The translations under genes were made by a program, and so were the position numbers. The notes under the pieces were generated by a model. The model was not told where the DNA came from, searched no databases, and worked only from the letters and a program-made list of their open reading frames with translations. Shown piece after piece: positions 23,734 to 32,623 of a stretch of DNA of 64,000 nt; positions within the stretch are counted from its first letter, which is position 1, and each line of letters begins with the position of its first letter. The stretch comes from JASHPR01 sp963815375 (GTDB lineage: Bacteria > Actinomycetota > Actinomycetes > Streptosporangiales > Streptosporangiaceae): NCBI GenBank assembly GCA_963815375.1, contig CAWFGX010000005.1, positions 744,001 to 808,000 on the forward strand, written 5' to 3'.

Positions 23734-25836
23734 GTGCACGAGTATGTTCTGACTCTCCTGGTCACCACGGCGGTCACCTACTTGCTGACCCCGCTGGTGC
23801 GCCGTGGGGCAGTTGCCGCTAAGGCTATCGCCGTCCCCCGGGAGCGCGACGTGCACACCAAGCCCGTCCCGCGCTGGGGCGGGCTGGCGATGTACGGCGG
23901 TCTCGCGGCGGGTCTGGCAGTAGCCGACCAGCTCCCATCGCTGCGGACGGTGTTCCAGGGAGACAACCGGATGGCCGCGGGCCTGCTGCTGGCCGGCGGG
24001 CTCATCGTGATCGTGGGCGTCGTCGACGACCGGTGGGGGATGAGCCCGATCAGCAAGGCAGCCGGCCAGGCGGCTGCTGGCGGCATCCTGGTCTGGGGCG
24101 GAGCCCAGCTGAGCTGGCTGCCGGAACCGGGCAACGGAACCCTGATCCTGACCCCGAACCAGTCGACAGCCCTGACCATCTTCCTGGTCGTAGCCACCAT
24201 AAACGCCGTCAACTTCATCGACGGCCTGGACGGGCTGGCTGCCGGGATCGTCTGCATCGCCGCCGTAGCGTTCTTTGTCTACTACTACCGGCTTACCCAG
24301 GTGTATCACCTGCCGGAGCAGGCCGTGCCGGCCCTGGCCTCGGCGGTACTGGCCGGGGCCTGCCTGGGCTTCCTGCCACACAACTTCTACCCAGCCAAGA
24401 TCTTTATGGGCGACACAGGGGCGATGCTGCTTGGGCTGCTGCTCGCCTACGTTCCGATATCCAGCATCGCGTCGCTCGACTACGCCAGCCTGACACCGCA
24501 CGACGCCGTCAACCGGTTCCCTGAGATCCTGCCGCTGCTGCTGCCGGTCGCGATCCTGGTGATCCCCTATACCGACTTGCTGCTCGCTGTGATCCGCCGG
24601 GCGCGCGCGGGCCTGTCGCCGATGGCAGCGGACCAGAAGCATCTGCATCACCGGCTGCTCGAAATCGGGCACTCGCACCGGTCCAGCGTCCTGATCATGT
24701 ACCTGTGGGCGGGCCTGTTCTCCAGCACCGTCGTCTGGCTGTCTGTCACCAGGACAAAGCTGTTCTTCCTGGCAGTGACCACGCTGGTGGCAATACTGGC
24801 GCTGCTGCTTATGTCGATGCCGAGGCTGCGGCCGTGGCGACGCGGACGTGCCGCCAGGCCCGGGTCTGCCCGGCTCGCCGCCGCCCGGCCCGCTGTACAG
24901 GTAGCGCAGCCAGCCCCCGTGCAGCCAAGTCCGGTGCAGCCAGCTCAGGCCAGCCTCGCCGCGGAGAGTTCCGTGGGGTCGCTCCTCCAGGCGAGCACCG
25001 TGGGGACGGCGCATGCTGCGGTCGTAGTAGCGCCCGTCGGCACGTCGCCCTACCAGGGCAGTGGCGGGTCGCCCTACACCGGTGACAACTACGTGGACAC
25101 GGGTGACTACACCGATAACGGCGCTCCGTCCTACGAGAGCGGTCGTGCGTCGAGGCACGCGGGCGACACCTATGAGGGCAGCGGTCCGTCGACCTTTGGG
25201 AGCCCCGGCGCGTGGCGGTATGCCGGCGACGGCTCTGAGGACAGCGGTGCATCAGGCTACGCGGGCGACGGCTATGAGGGCAGCGGTGCGCCGTCCTATG
25301 GGAGCAGCGGGGCGTCGCATCATGCCGCGGACAGCTACGACAGCGGCGGTGCGCCGTCCTATGGGAGCAGCGGGGCGTCGCACCATGCCGCCGACAGCTA
25401 CCAGAGCAGCGGTGCGCCCTCTTATGAAGGCAGCGCTGCGCCCGGCTACGCGGGCGACACTTATGAAGGCAGCGCTGCGCCCGGCTACGCCGGCGACGGT
25501 TACGAGGGCAGCGGTGCGTCGGGCTACGCGGACGATGGCTACGCGGCCGACGCATACGAGGGCAATGGCGGGACATCCTACGAAGGCAACGGCGGCCGGT
25601 CAACGGCGGCCTACGAGGCCAACGGCGGGTCAGCCTACGAGGCCAACGGCGGGCCGGCCTACGAAGCCAACGCCGCGTCGCCGTACTCGGGAGATGGTTA
25701 CGCGGGAGACGGGGTCTCGTCGTACGCGGACGATGACGCCGCGCAGCGCAGCACAGCGTCCGAGGGCACCACGCCGCTGGCACCCGACGAGACCATATCC
25801 CGTGATCCCTGGAGCATTCCCGCGCACCGGCGGTGA
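23734..25836 (+). CDS. WecA/TagO-type polyprenyl-phosphate glycosyl-1-phosphate transferase with repetitive tail
   Basis: Integral membrane enzyme transferring a sugar-1-phosphate (most likely GlcNAc-1-P) from UDP-sugar to a polyprenyl phosphate, the first step of arabinogalactan, teichoic acid or similar cell-wall polymers. The first 375 residues hold about eleven membrane segments and the family motifs: KPVPRWGG, VGVVDDRWG (the DD pair), NAVNFIDGLDGLAAG, FMGDTGAMLLG and the HLHHRLLEIGHSHR loop. The remaining 325 residues are unusual: a soluble Gly/Ser/Tyr/Ala-rich tail with many near repeats of YEGSGAPSYGSSGASHHAADSY and later YEANGG units, and a DNA-level duplication around 25288-25400. 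The start is GTG 23734. In Streptomyces such a gene also sits between the prmC region and atpI. Confidence 0.9.
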   Translation: MHEYVLTLLVTTAVTYLLTPLVRRGAVAAKAIAVPRERDVHTKPVPRWGGLAMYGGLAAGLAVADQLPSLRTVFQGDNRMAAGLLLAGGLIVIVGVVDDRWGMSPISKAAGQAAAGGILVWGGAQLSWLPEPGNGTLILTPNQSTALTIFLVVATINAVNFIDGLDGLAAGIVCIAAVAFFVYYYRLTQVYHLPEQAVPALASAVLAGACLGFLPHNFYPAKIFMGDTGAMLLGLLLAYVPISSIASLDYASLTPHDAVNRFPEILPLLLPVAILVIPYTDLLLAVIRRARAGLSPMAADQKHLHHRLLEIGHSHRSSVLIMYLWAGLFSSTVVWLSVTRTKLFFLAVTTLVAILALLLMSMPRLRPWRRGRAARPGSARLAAARPAVQVAQPAPVQPSPVQPAQASLAAESSVGSLLQASTVGTAHAAVVVAPVGTSPYQGSGGSPYTGDNYVDTGDYTDNGAPSYESGRASRHAGDTYEGSGPSTFGSPGAWRYAGDGSEDSGASGYAGDGYEGSGAPSYGSSGASHHAADSYDSGGAPSYGSSGASHHAADSYQSSGAPSYEGSAAPGYAGDTYEGSAAPGYAGDGYEGSGASGYADDGYAADAYEGNGGTSYEGNGGRSTAAYEANGGSAYEANGGPAYEANAASPYSGDGYAGDGVSSYADDDAAQRSTASEGTTPLAPDETISRDPWSIPAHRR

Positions 25837-26604
25837 CTGGTCCCGTTCCGCTGCCTTAAATCCGCCACGCCTGCCGTGGTGTCGGGTCATTTGGCCGCCG
25901 CTCTCGAGCCATGGCCCATTGCGGACAGCTGCTGCTCCTGTTATGCCTACACCAGCCACAACAGCCCGCAACGCGCCAGCCGAGCGATTCGTTAAGTACC
26001 TGGCGGCAACGACAAGCCCCCGGCCCTCCGGGCGCCCCCGCCCGCGTCGTGGGCGTAGAACTGTTGCTGTCCAACAGCGCGGGCCCCACGACCGCCCTGC
26101 CAGCGCCCCGCAACAACAGCAGGGGCCCCACGCTGCGCCTGCCAGCGCCTCCGTAACAACAGCAAGGGCCCCATGCCACGCCAGGGAGCTCGCCGCAACA
26201 ACAGCAGGGCGTCCCACGGCGCGCTACCCCGCTCCGCAACCCCTCGCTGCGGCCCGCGGTCCGCTGCCGCTCAACGCGTAATCAGCACCAGGACATTGTG
26301 GGCCGCCGGGGCACCATCAGCTCGTGACAGGGGCTGAGCTGCTACGACAGTGCCAGGACCGGCGCGGATCGGGCCAGGCGGGTCGCGTGCCAGTTGGGGG
26401 CAACCCGGTGAGCAGCAGGCCACGGAGCTTGTGATATCTTTCACGAGCACCCACTCGAAGGCGAGTAATGAGTTCGTGATACGTTTCGCTCACCTGGCGA
26501 CGCCGCCGCGACGCCGCTTGGGTGTCGCGGCACGGTGCCACTCGGGCATCGACGGGTCTGCTGGGGTCAGAAAGTACCGGTCTAGCCCTCCCGGAGCCGA
26601 ATAA
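25837..26604. other. intergenic region upstream of atpI, with repeats
   Basis: No gene is supported in these 768 bases. Open frames exist only because the sequence is repetitive and GC-rich. It contains the 42-base repeat cluster at 26071-26216 and a 6-bp hairpin at 26061-26077. The promoter of the ATP synthase operon probably lies in the AT-richer segment about 26430-26600 upstream of atpI. Confidence 0.6.
26071..26216. repeat. cluster of four imperfect repeats, about 42-base period
   Basis: The motif CAACAACAGCAGGGGCCCCA, with small changes, recurs at about 26071, 26110, 26153 and 26195, the last three 42-43 bases apart. The intervening sequence also resembles itself (CTGCCAGCGCC). It is non-coding as far as I can tell and may be the remains of a tandem array or a structured RNA. 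Confidence 0.75.
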
Positions 26605-27009
26605 ATGGTGGCGCAGTATGCCCAGATCGCGCGGCGGTCGGCCGTCATGGCGGCTATCGCCGCCGCCGCAATGGCCGCGCTGTTCGGCGCGTTCGGCGGT
26701 GGCAAGGCCCTGGCCGGCGCCCTTATAGCGGTGGTCGTTGTCGCGCTGTTCTTCGGGATCAGCCTGGTCGTCGTTAGCCGGGCCGCGCGGATCAGCCCGC
26801 AGGCGATGATGGCAGCAGCGCTGGGCACCTTCATCGTCAAGTTCCTGCTGCTGCTCATATTTGTCGGAGCGTTCCAGGACACCACCCTGTTCAACCCCAA
26901 GGCTTTCGGGCTTACCGCGCTTGGCTGCATCCTCGTCTACACCGGGGCCCAGGTGCTCTGGTCTCTGCGACTGAAGGCGCTCTACGTCGAACCGGATGGG
27001 GAACGGTGA
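26605..27009 (+). CDS. atpI: ATP synthase protein I-like membrane protein
   Basis: The 134-residue protein has four hydrophobic segments (AVMAAIAAAAMAALFGAF, LAGALIAVVVVALFFGISLVV, FIVKFLLLLIFVGAF and LTALGCILVYTGAQVLW) and a short charged C-terminus. The position at the head of the ATP synthase operon and the four-helix layout identify it as AtpI, which assists assembly of the c-ring and is not part of the finished enzyme. ATG 26605. Confidence 0.8.
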   Translation: MVAQYAQIARRSAVMAAIAAAAMAALFGAFGGGKALAGALIAVVVVALFFGISLVVVSRAARISPQAMMAAALGTFIVKFLLLLIFVGAFQDTTLFNPKAFGLTALGCILVYTGAQVLWSLRLKALYVEPDGER

Positions 27010-27115
27010 CGCGTGGGATTCACCCTGGCTCTGGACGGCGCGACGCGGCCCAGGATGAAGGCTGCGCAAAAGCGGCAGTACGCCAAACGCCCATTCCCCA
27101 AACCCCAGTGCTGCG

Positions 27116-27343
27116 ATGAGCACAGCGGGCGGCGGTTCTGGGCGCAAGCCCGACCCAGGACACGCGAGCGAGGGTACCGGCTGGTCCGTCGTGAGCTACC
27201 TGGTCGGCGGAATGCTGATCTACGGCTTCATCGGCTGGCTGATCGGGCGCTGGACCCACATCGAGGCGCTGACTGGAGTCGGGATAGTCGTCGGCATAGG
27301 CCTGGCGCTGGCGCTGATCCTCTTCCGCTTCGCCCGCCAGTAA
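27116..27343 (+). CDS. AtpZ/AtpI-family small membrane protein
   Basis: The 75-residue protein has a Gly/Ser-rich start and two transmembrane helices (VVSYLVGGMLIYGFIGWLIG and VGIVVGIGLALALILFRF) joined by a short loop with a Thr-His-Ile-Glu, the standard layout of AtpZ/AtpI proteins in actinobacterial ATP synthase operons. It lies between atpI and atpB and probably helps assembly or ion handling of the Fo sector. ATG 27116 partly overlaps a region with no other gene. Confidence 0.75.
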   Translation: MSTAGGGSGRKPDPGHASEGTGWSVVSYLVGGMLIYGFIGWLIGRWTHIEALTGVGIVVGIGLALALILFRFARQ

Positions 27344-27409
27344 CGTTTCGCCCCTCCCTGACCATCTGCGCGCCGGCGACGGTGACCATGGCGGCCCAAG
27401 GAGCACACC

Positions 27410-28225
27410 ATGAGTGACCTGCGTGTCGTCACGACGGCTAGCGGCTGCCACTTCCAGTCCCACCCCTCATGCGGCTTCCCCGCTCCGGGGATCGAGGACT
27501 TCTTCTTCAAGCCGATCTTCTCGATCGGGTCGTTCCACGTCACCAAGCCGATCCTGCTGATGGCGCTCTCAGCAGCCATCGTGCTGTTCGTCTTCTGGCT
27601 GGCGTTCCGCAAGCCAAAGATGGTGCCGCGGGGTATACAGAACGTCGGCGAACTGGGCATCCTGGCTGTCCGCGACCAGATCTTGCGGCCGCAGATGGGC
27701 AGCAAGGGGGACCGGTACCTGCCGTTCCTGGTGTCCCTTTTCTTCTTCATCTGGCTGATGAACCTGTGGGAGCTCATCCCGGTGGCCCAGTTCCCGGCCA
27801 CGTCGAAGTTCGCGTTCCCGTTCGGGCTCACGCTGGTCGTCTGGGTCACCTACTTGTTCATTGGCATGAAAAACCAGGGCCCGATCGGCTACTTCAAGAA
27901 CATGGCCGTTCCGTCCGGCGCGCCGTGGTGGATCCTGCCGCTGCTGAGCCCGATCGAGCTGCTGTCCAATATCATCGTGCGGCCGTTCACGCTGTCGATC
28001 CGGCTGTTCGCCAACATGCTGTCCGGGCACCTGCTGCTGCTGGTGTTCTCGGTCGCTACCTGGTACCTCTTCAGCGCGACCATCGGACTGCTGTTCGCAG
28101 CGGTCTCGTTCTTCGTGTTCATCGCCGTTTTCGTGCTCGAAGTGCTGATCACGCTGCTGCAGGCTTTCATATTCACCACGCTGACCGCGTTTTACATATC
28201 GGATGCGCTGGAACCAGCGCACTGA
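27410..28225 (+). CDS. atpB: F1Fo ATP synthase subunit a
   Basis: The proton-channel stator subunit in the membrane. The 271 residues hold five to six helices; the functional arginine lies in LSIRLFANMLSGHLLLLV, which faces the c-ring, and GISPIELLSN-like sequence (LSPIELLSNIIVRPFTLS) precedes it. An N-terminal extension (HPSCGFPAPGIEDFFFKPIF) is typical of actinobacteria. ATG 27410 follows AAGGAG. First structural gene of the operon. Confidence 0.96.
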   Translation: MSDLRVVTTASGCHFQSHPSCGFPAPGIEDFFFKPIFSIGSFHVTKPILLMALSAAIVLFVFWLAFRKPKMVPRGIQNVGELGILAVRDQILRPQMGSKGDRYLPFLVSLFFFIWLMNLWELIPVAQFPATSKFAFPFGLTLVVWVTYLFIGMKNQGPIGYFKNMAVPSGAPWWILPLLSPIELLSNIIVRPFTLSIRLFANMLSGHLLLLVFSVATWYLFSATIGLLFAAVSFFVFIAVFVLEVLITLLQAFIFTTLTAFYISDALEPAH

Positions 28226-28285
28226 CAGACCGATGGGTAGACCCGGCACACAGTCGCGCCGGGCCGGAGAAAAGGAAACCGACAC

Positions 28286-28552
28286 ATGCACGCAGTGCAT
28301 CACCTGCTAAACGTGGCCCAAGGCACGACCAACTCGCAGATCACGCTCGTTGGCCTCGGAAAACTCGTTTACGGCCTCGCGGCGATCGGCCCGGGCATCG
28401 GCATCGGCCTGGTGTTCGGGCACTCGATCGAGGCCATGGCGCGGCAGCCCGAGGCAGGCGGAGTGATCCGCACCTACATGTGGATCGGCTTCGCGCTCAC
28501 CGAGGCGCTCGCACTGATCGGCATCGCCGTTCCGTTCTTCATCACGAAGTAA
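28286..28552 (+). CDS. atpE: F1Fo ATP synthase subunit c
   Basis: The proteolipid of the rotor ring. The 88-residue hairpin has helix 1 GLGKLVYGLAAIGPGIGIGLVFG, the polar loop ARQPEAGG and helix 2 GFALTEALALIGIAVPFF, with the ion-carrying Glu in ALTEAL. The absence of Na+-binding residues around it suggests proton coupling. An unusually AT-rich SD region (GGAGAAAAGGAAA) precedes ATG 28286, fitting the high expression that c needs. Confidence 0.97.
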   Translation: MHAVHHLLNVAQGTTNSQITLVGLGKLVYGLAAIGPGIGIGLVFGHSIEAMARQPEAGGVIRTYMWIGFALTEALALIGIAVPFFITK

Positions 28553-28576
28553 CCAAAGTTCGAGAAGGTACGCACG

Positions 28577-29128
28577 ATGGAGTTCCTGGCGCAGAGCACA
28601 ACGCCGAATCCGCTCGTTCCCGGTACGACCGAGCTAATCACTGGCCTGATCGCGTTCTTCATCGTTTTCGGCGTGCTGGCCAAGATCCTTATGCCCAGGA
28701 TCAGCAAGACGCTGCAGGAGCGGACCGACGCGATCGAAGGCGGGCTCAAGCGGGCCGAGGACGCCCAGGCCGAGGCGAACCGGACGCTCGAGGAGTACCG
28801 CGCTCAGCTCGCCGACGCCAGGCATGAGGCCGCCCGGCTGCGCGAGGAGGCTCGCGAGCAAGGCGCGCAGATCAAGGCGGAACTGCGCGCGGAGGGTGAG
28901 GCTGAGAAGCGGCAACTGGTCGAGTCGGCTCGGGCCCAGATCGACGCTGACCGGCAGCAGGCGCTCGCCTCGCTGCGCGCCGAGATCGGGACGATGTCTG
29001 TAGAGCTGGCCAGCCGGGTCGTGCGCGAGTCGCTGCAGGACGAGGCCAGGCAACGGCGGACCGTGGACCGGTTCCTGGCCGAGCTTGAGGCACAGCGAGG
29101 CACTGCGGAGGCGGAGGCAACGCGGTGA
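28577..29128 (+). CDS. atpF: F1Fo ATP synthase subunit b
   Basis: Peripheral stalk subunit. The 183-residue protein has one N-terminal membrane helix (ELITGLIAFFIVFGVLAKIL) followed by a long charged, Ala/Glu/Arg-rich helix (residues about 50-175) that dimerises and contacts delta. It ends with GTGA overlapping atpH, so b and delta are translated together. Confidence 0.95.
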   Translation: MEFLAQSTTPNPLVPGTTELITGLIAFFIVFGVLAKILMPRISKTLQERTDAIEGGLKRAEDAQAEANRTLEEYRAQLADARHEAARLREEAREQGAQIKAELRAEGEAEKRQLVESARAQIDADRQQALASLRAEIGTMSVELASRVVRESLQDEARQRRTVDRFLAELEAQRGTAEAEATR

Positions 29129-29949
29129 GAGGCATGAGCCGGGCATCGCTCGCCGACGCCCGGGAGCGCCTGGCGGAGGTCCTCGCAGGCCCCGCAGCGG
29201 CCGACCCGGGGCCAGAGCGGCTCGGCGACGAGCTCTTCGCCGTCACCGGGCTGCTGGACGACCAGGCCAGCCTGCGCCGGATCCTGTCCGACCCGTCGCG
29301 CGCCAGCAGCGCCCGGCAGGCCCTGGCTGGGCAGCTTCTGCGCGGGAAGGTCACCGCCCCAACGCTGGAGATCGTCGCCGCCCTGGTCGGGATGAACTGG
29401 TCAGAGCCATCAGACCTGGCCGACGCGATCGAGCAGCTCGCCGTGCTCGCGGTCGCCGAGGCAGCCGATGACCAGGGGTTGCTTGACGACCTCGAGGACG
29501 AGCTTTTCCGGTTCGGCCGCGTGGTGAACGCCGAGCCACAGCTGCGGATCACGCTGTCGGACCCGTTCATCGCGGCGGACCGCAAGAACGAGCTGCTCGG
29601 CTCGCTGCTGGGCGGAAAGGTATCCGAGCCGACGATGCGGCTGGTCACCCAGGCGGCGGACCGTCCCAGGGGACGTAGCCTGGACGTGAGCCTGGAGGAG
29701 TACGCGCGCCTGGCGGCAGAGCGACGGGAGCGGCTGGTAGCGGAGGTACACGTCGCGATCGCTCTGACCGACGAGCAGCGCGGCAGGCTGCGGGCGGCGC
29801 TTGCCGCCGCGCACGGCCGGGACGTGCACCTGAACGTCGTGCTTGACCCCAGGATCGTCGGCGGCATGTCAGTACAGATCTCGGACGAGATCATCGACGG
29901 CACCGTCGCCGGGCGGCTGGCCGAGCTGCGGCGCAGGATGAGCGCCTGA
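29125..29949 (+). CDS. atpH: F1Fo ATP synthase subunit delta
   Basis: Links F1 to the peripheral stalk. At 274 residues it is longer than the roughly 180 of proteobacteria, as is normal in actinobacteria. The C-terminal half carries the recognisable OSCP/delta signature (VAEVHVAIALTDEQRGRLRAAL, then VLDPRIVGGMSVQISDEIIDGTV). GTG 29125 overlaps the atpF stop; ATG 29134 is the alternative start. Confidence 0.95.
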   Translation: MRGMSRASLADARERLAEVLAGPAAADPGPERLGDELFAVTGLLDDQASLRRILSDPSRASSARQALAGQLLRGKVTAPTLEIVAALVGMNWSEPSDLADAIEQLAVLAVAEAADDQGLLDDLEDELFRFGRVVNAEPQLRITLSDPFIAADRKNELLGSLLGGKVSEPTMRLVTQAADRPRGRSLDVSLEEYARLAAERRERLVAEVHVAIALTDEQRGRLRAALAAAHGRDVHLNVVLDPRIVGGMSVQISDEIIDGTVAGRLAELRRRMSA

Positions 29950-30008
29950 CCGCGACCCACACCGAGGACTACATCGATGGCAGACCCGAACAGGAAGACG
30001 CGAGGACC

Positions 30009-31658
30009 ATGGCGGAGCTGACAATCCGGCCGGAAGAGATCCGGGACGCGCTGGCGCGTTTCGTCGAGCAGTATCAGCCGGAGGCCACGGCGACCGAGGA
30101 AGTCGGCATCGTGGCCGAGTGCGGGGACGGCATCGCCCGTGTCGAGGGGTTGCCGTCGGCGATGGCGAACGAGCTGCTGGAGTTCGAGGACGGCACCCGC
30201 GGCCTGGCACTGAACCTGGACGTCCGCGAGATCGGCGTGGTCGTGCTGGGCGAGTTCTTCCAGATCGAGGAGGGTCAGCGGGTCCGGCGCACCGGCCAGG
30301 TGCTGTCGGTGCCGGTCGGCGACGCCTACCTCGGCCGGGTCGTCGACCCGCTCGGCCAGCCGCTGGACGGCCGGGGCCCGATCGAGGACACCGTGCTGCG
30401 CGCCCTGGAGATCCAGGCCCCGAGCGTCGTGCAGCGCCAGCCAGTGAAAGAGCCGATGCAGACGGGCATCAAGGCCATCGACGCGATGACCGCGATCGGC
30501 CGGGGCCAGCGCCAGCTGATCCTCGGCGACCGGCAGACCGGCAAGACCGCGATCGCCATCGACACGGTCATCAACCAGAAGGACAACTGGGCCTCGGGCG
30601 ACCCGAAGCGCCAGGTCCGCTGCGTCTACGTGGCGATCGGCCAGAAGGGCTCAACGATCGCCCAGGTGCGGCAGGCACTGGAAGAGAACGGCGCGATGGA
30701 GTACACGACGATCGTGGCCGCGCCAGCGTCTGATCCGGCGGGCTTCAAGTACATCGCCCCGTACACCGGTTCGGCGATCGGCCAGCACTGGATGTACGAC
30801 GGCAAGCACGCGCTGATCATTTTTGACGACCTGAGCAAGCAGGCCGAGGCCTACCGGGCGATATCGCTGCTGCTGCGCCGGCCGCCGGGCCGCGAGGCCT
30901 ACCCCGGCGACGTGTTCTACCTGCACTCGCGGCTGCTCGAGCGGTGCGCCAAGCTCTCCGACGAGCTGGGCGGCGGGTCGCTGACCGGGCTGCCGATCAT
31001 CGAGACGAAGGCCAACGACATTTCCGCCTATATCCCGACGAACGTGATCTCGATCACCGACGGGCAGATCTACCTGGAGACCGACCTGTTCAACTCCGGC
31101 GTCCGGCCAGCCATCAACGTCGGGCGGTCAGTGTCCAGAGTCGGCGGCAACGCGCAGATCAAAGCGATGAAGACAGTGGCAGGAACGCTCAAGCTGTCGC
31201 TGTCGCAGTACCGCGACCTGGAGGCGTTCGCCTCGTTCGCCTCCGACCTGGACCAGGCATCCCGCGCCCAGCTGGACCGGGGCGCCCGCCTGGTGGAGCT
31301 GCTCAAGCAGCCGCAGTACCACCCGTATCCGGTGGAGCAGCAGGTCGTGTCCATCTGGCTGGGCAGCACCGGCCAGCTGGACGATGTCCCGCTGGAGGAC
31401 GTCGGCCGGTTCGAGCAAGAGTTCATCGACTACGTGCAGCGGACTCACCAGGGGATCTTCGACGCGATCCGGGAGACAGGCCAGCTGTCCGACGACACGA
31501 CGACCGCGCTCAAGGACGCCTCCGAGGAGTTCCGGCGCACGTTCGAGGTCACCGGCGGCCAGCTGCTGGTGACCGACGACGAACCGGAGGGCGAGGCTGA
31601 GGTGGAGCAGGACACGATCCGCCGTCACGTCCGCCCGCCGCAGACACAGAACGCTTAG
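30009..31658 (+). CDS. atpA: F1Fo ATP synthase subunit alpha
   Basis: Non-catalytic nucleotide-binding subunit of F1. The 549 residues include the beta-barrel with VGIVAECGDGIARVEGLPS, the P-loop GDRQTGKTAIAID near residue 173, and the signature NVGRSVSRVGGNAQIKAMK. The C-terminus is extended and acidic (DDEPEGEAEVEQD) with a short basic end, like mycobacterial alpha subunits, whose tail suppresses ATP hydrolysis. ATG 30009. Confidence 0.97.
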   Translation: MAELTIRPEEIRDALARFVEQYQPEATATEEVGIVAECGDGIARVEGLPSAMANELLEFEDGTRGLALNLDVREIGVVVLGEFFQIEEGQRVRRTGQVLSVPVGDAYLGRVVDPLGQPLDGRGPIEDTVLRALEIQAPSVVQRQPVKEPMQTGIKAIDAMTAIGRGQRQLILGDRQTGKTAIAIDTVINQKDNWASGDPKRQVRCVYVAIGQKGSTIAQVRQALEENGAMEYTTIVAAPASDPAGFKYIAPYTGSAIGQHWMYDGKHALIIFDDLSKQAEAYRAISLLLRRPPGREAYPGDVFYLHSRLLERCAKLSDELGGGSLTGLPIIETKANDISAYIPTNVISITDGQIYLETDLFNSGVRPAINVGRSVSRVGGNAQIKAMKTVAGTLKLSLSQYRDLEAFASFASDLDQASRAQLDRGARLVELLKQPQYHPYPVEQQVVSIWLGSTGQLDDVPLEDVGRFEQEFIDYVQRTHQGIFDAIRETGQLSDDTTTALKDASEEFRRTFEVTGGQLLVTDDEPEGEAEVEQDTIRRHVRPPQTQNA

Positions 31659-31704
31659 CCGGCGGCCACCCGGGAAACCAGCCATGGGTCAGAGGGAGCC
31701 ATAG

Positions 31705-32613
31705 ATGGGAGCGCAGCTTCGCGCGGTGCGGCGGCGGATCCGGACAGTGCAGTCCACCGCCAAGATCACCCGTGCGCAGGAGCTCATCGCCTCGTCCCGG
31801 ATCATCCGGGCGCAGCAGCGGTTCCGCGACGCCGAGCCGTACGCGCGCGAGCTCACGCGGGCCGTGACCGCGGTAGTCAGCCGCTCGTCGCAGATTAACC
31901 ATCCGCTCACCCAGCCGGCCGGCAGTGCCGAGCGGGCCGCCGTGCTGATCCTGACCAGCGACCGCGGATTCTGCGGCGGGTACAACGCCAGCGTGCTGCG
32001 CGAGGCGCAGGCCCTGAGGGCAGAGCTACGCGAGCACGGCGTCACCGCGGTACCGTTCGTCGCCGGCCGCAAGGGGATCACCTGGCATAACTTCCGGGAG
32101 ATCGAGATGGCGGGGCAGTGGAGCGGGTTCTCCGACACCCCGGCCCAGGCGAACGCCGCGGAGATCACCCGGTCGCTGCTTGAGGCGTTCGAAGCGCCGA
32201 CAGAGGACGGCGGCGTCGACGAGATCTACGTCGTGTTCACCGAGTTCATCTCGATGCTGACGCAGCGGCCAGCCGTGCTCAGGCTGCTGCCGCTGGAGAT
32301 CGAGGAGACGACCGAGGAGCCCGTCGGGGGCCCGCTGCCGATCTATGAGTTCGAGCCCTCGCCGGAGGATGTACTGAACGCGCTGCTGCCGTGGTACATC
32401 GAGAGCAGGGTCTTCCACGCCCTGCTCGATGCAGCGGCGGCCGAGATCGCCGCGCGGCGCTCGGCGATGAAGGCGGCGACCGACAACGCCCACGAGCTCA
32501 TTGACCGCCTCACGCTCGAGGCGAACAAGGCCCGGCAGGCCGAGATAACCCAGGAAATCAGCGAGATCGTCGGCGGCGCCAATGCGCTGACCGAGGCGAC
32601 CGCAGGGAGATAG
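31705..32613 (+). CDS. atpG: F1Fo ATP synthase subunit gamma
   Basis: The central rotor shaft. The 302-residue protein has the N-terminal coiled helix (GAQLRAVRRRIRTVQSTAKITRAQELIASSRI), the Rossmann-like middle with LTSDRGFCGGYNASVL, and the C-terminal helix (MKAATDNAHELIDRLTLEANKARQAEITQEI) that reaches into the alpha3beta3 hexamer. It ends 10 bases before atpD. Confidence 0.97.
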   Translation: MGAQLRAVRRRIRTVQSTAKITRAQELIASSRIIRAQQRFRDAEPYARELTRAVTAVVSRSSQINHPLTQPAGSAERAAVLILTSDRGFCGGYNASVLREAQALRAELREHGVTAVPFVAGRKGITWHNFREIEMAGQWSGFSDTPAQANAAEITRSLLEAFEAPTEDGGVDEIYVVFTEFISMLTQRPAVLRLLPLEIEETTEEPVGGPLPIYEFEPSPEDVLNALLPWYIESRVFHALLDAAAAEIAARRSAMKAATDNAHELIDRLTLEANKARQAEITQEISEIVGGANALTEATAGR

Positions 32614-32623
32614 TGAGCTGAGC

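Noticed and set aside
23629..25158. 509-codon minus-strand open frame
   Set aside because: Antisense to the WecA-like gene and rich in Gln/Arg/His without any motif; a shadow.
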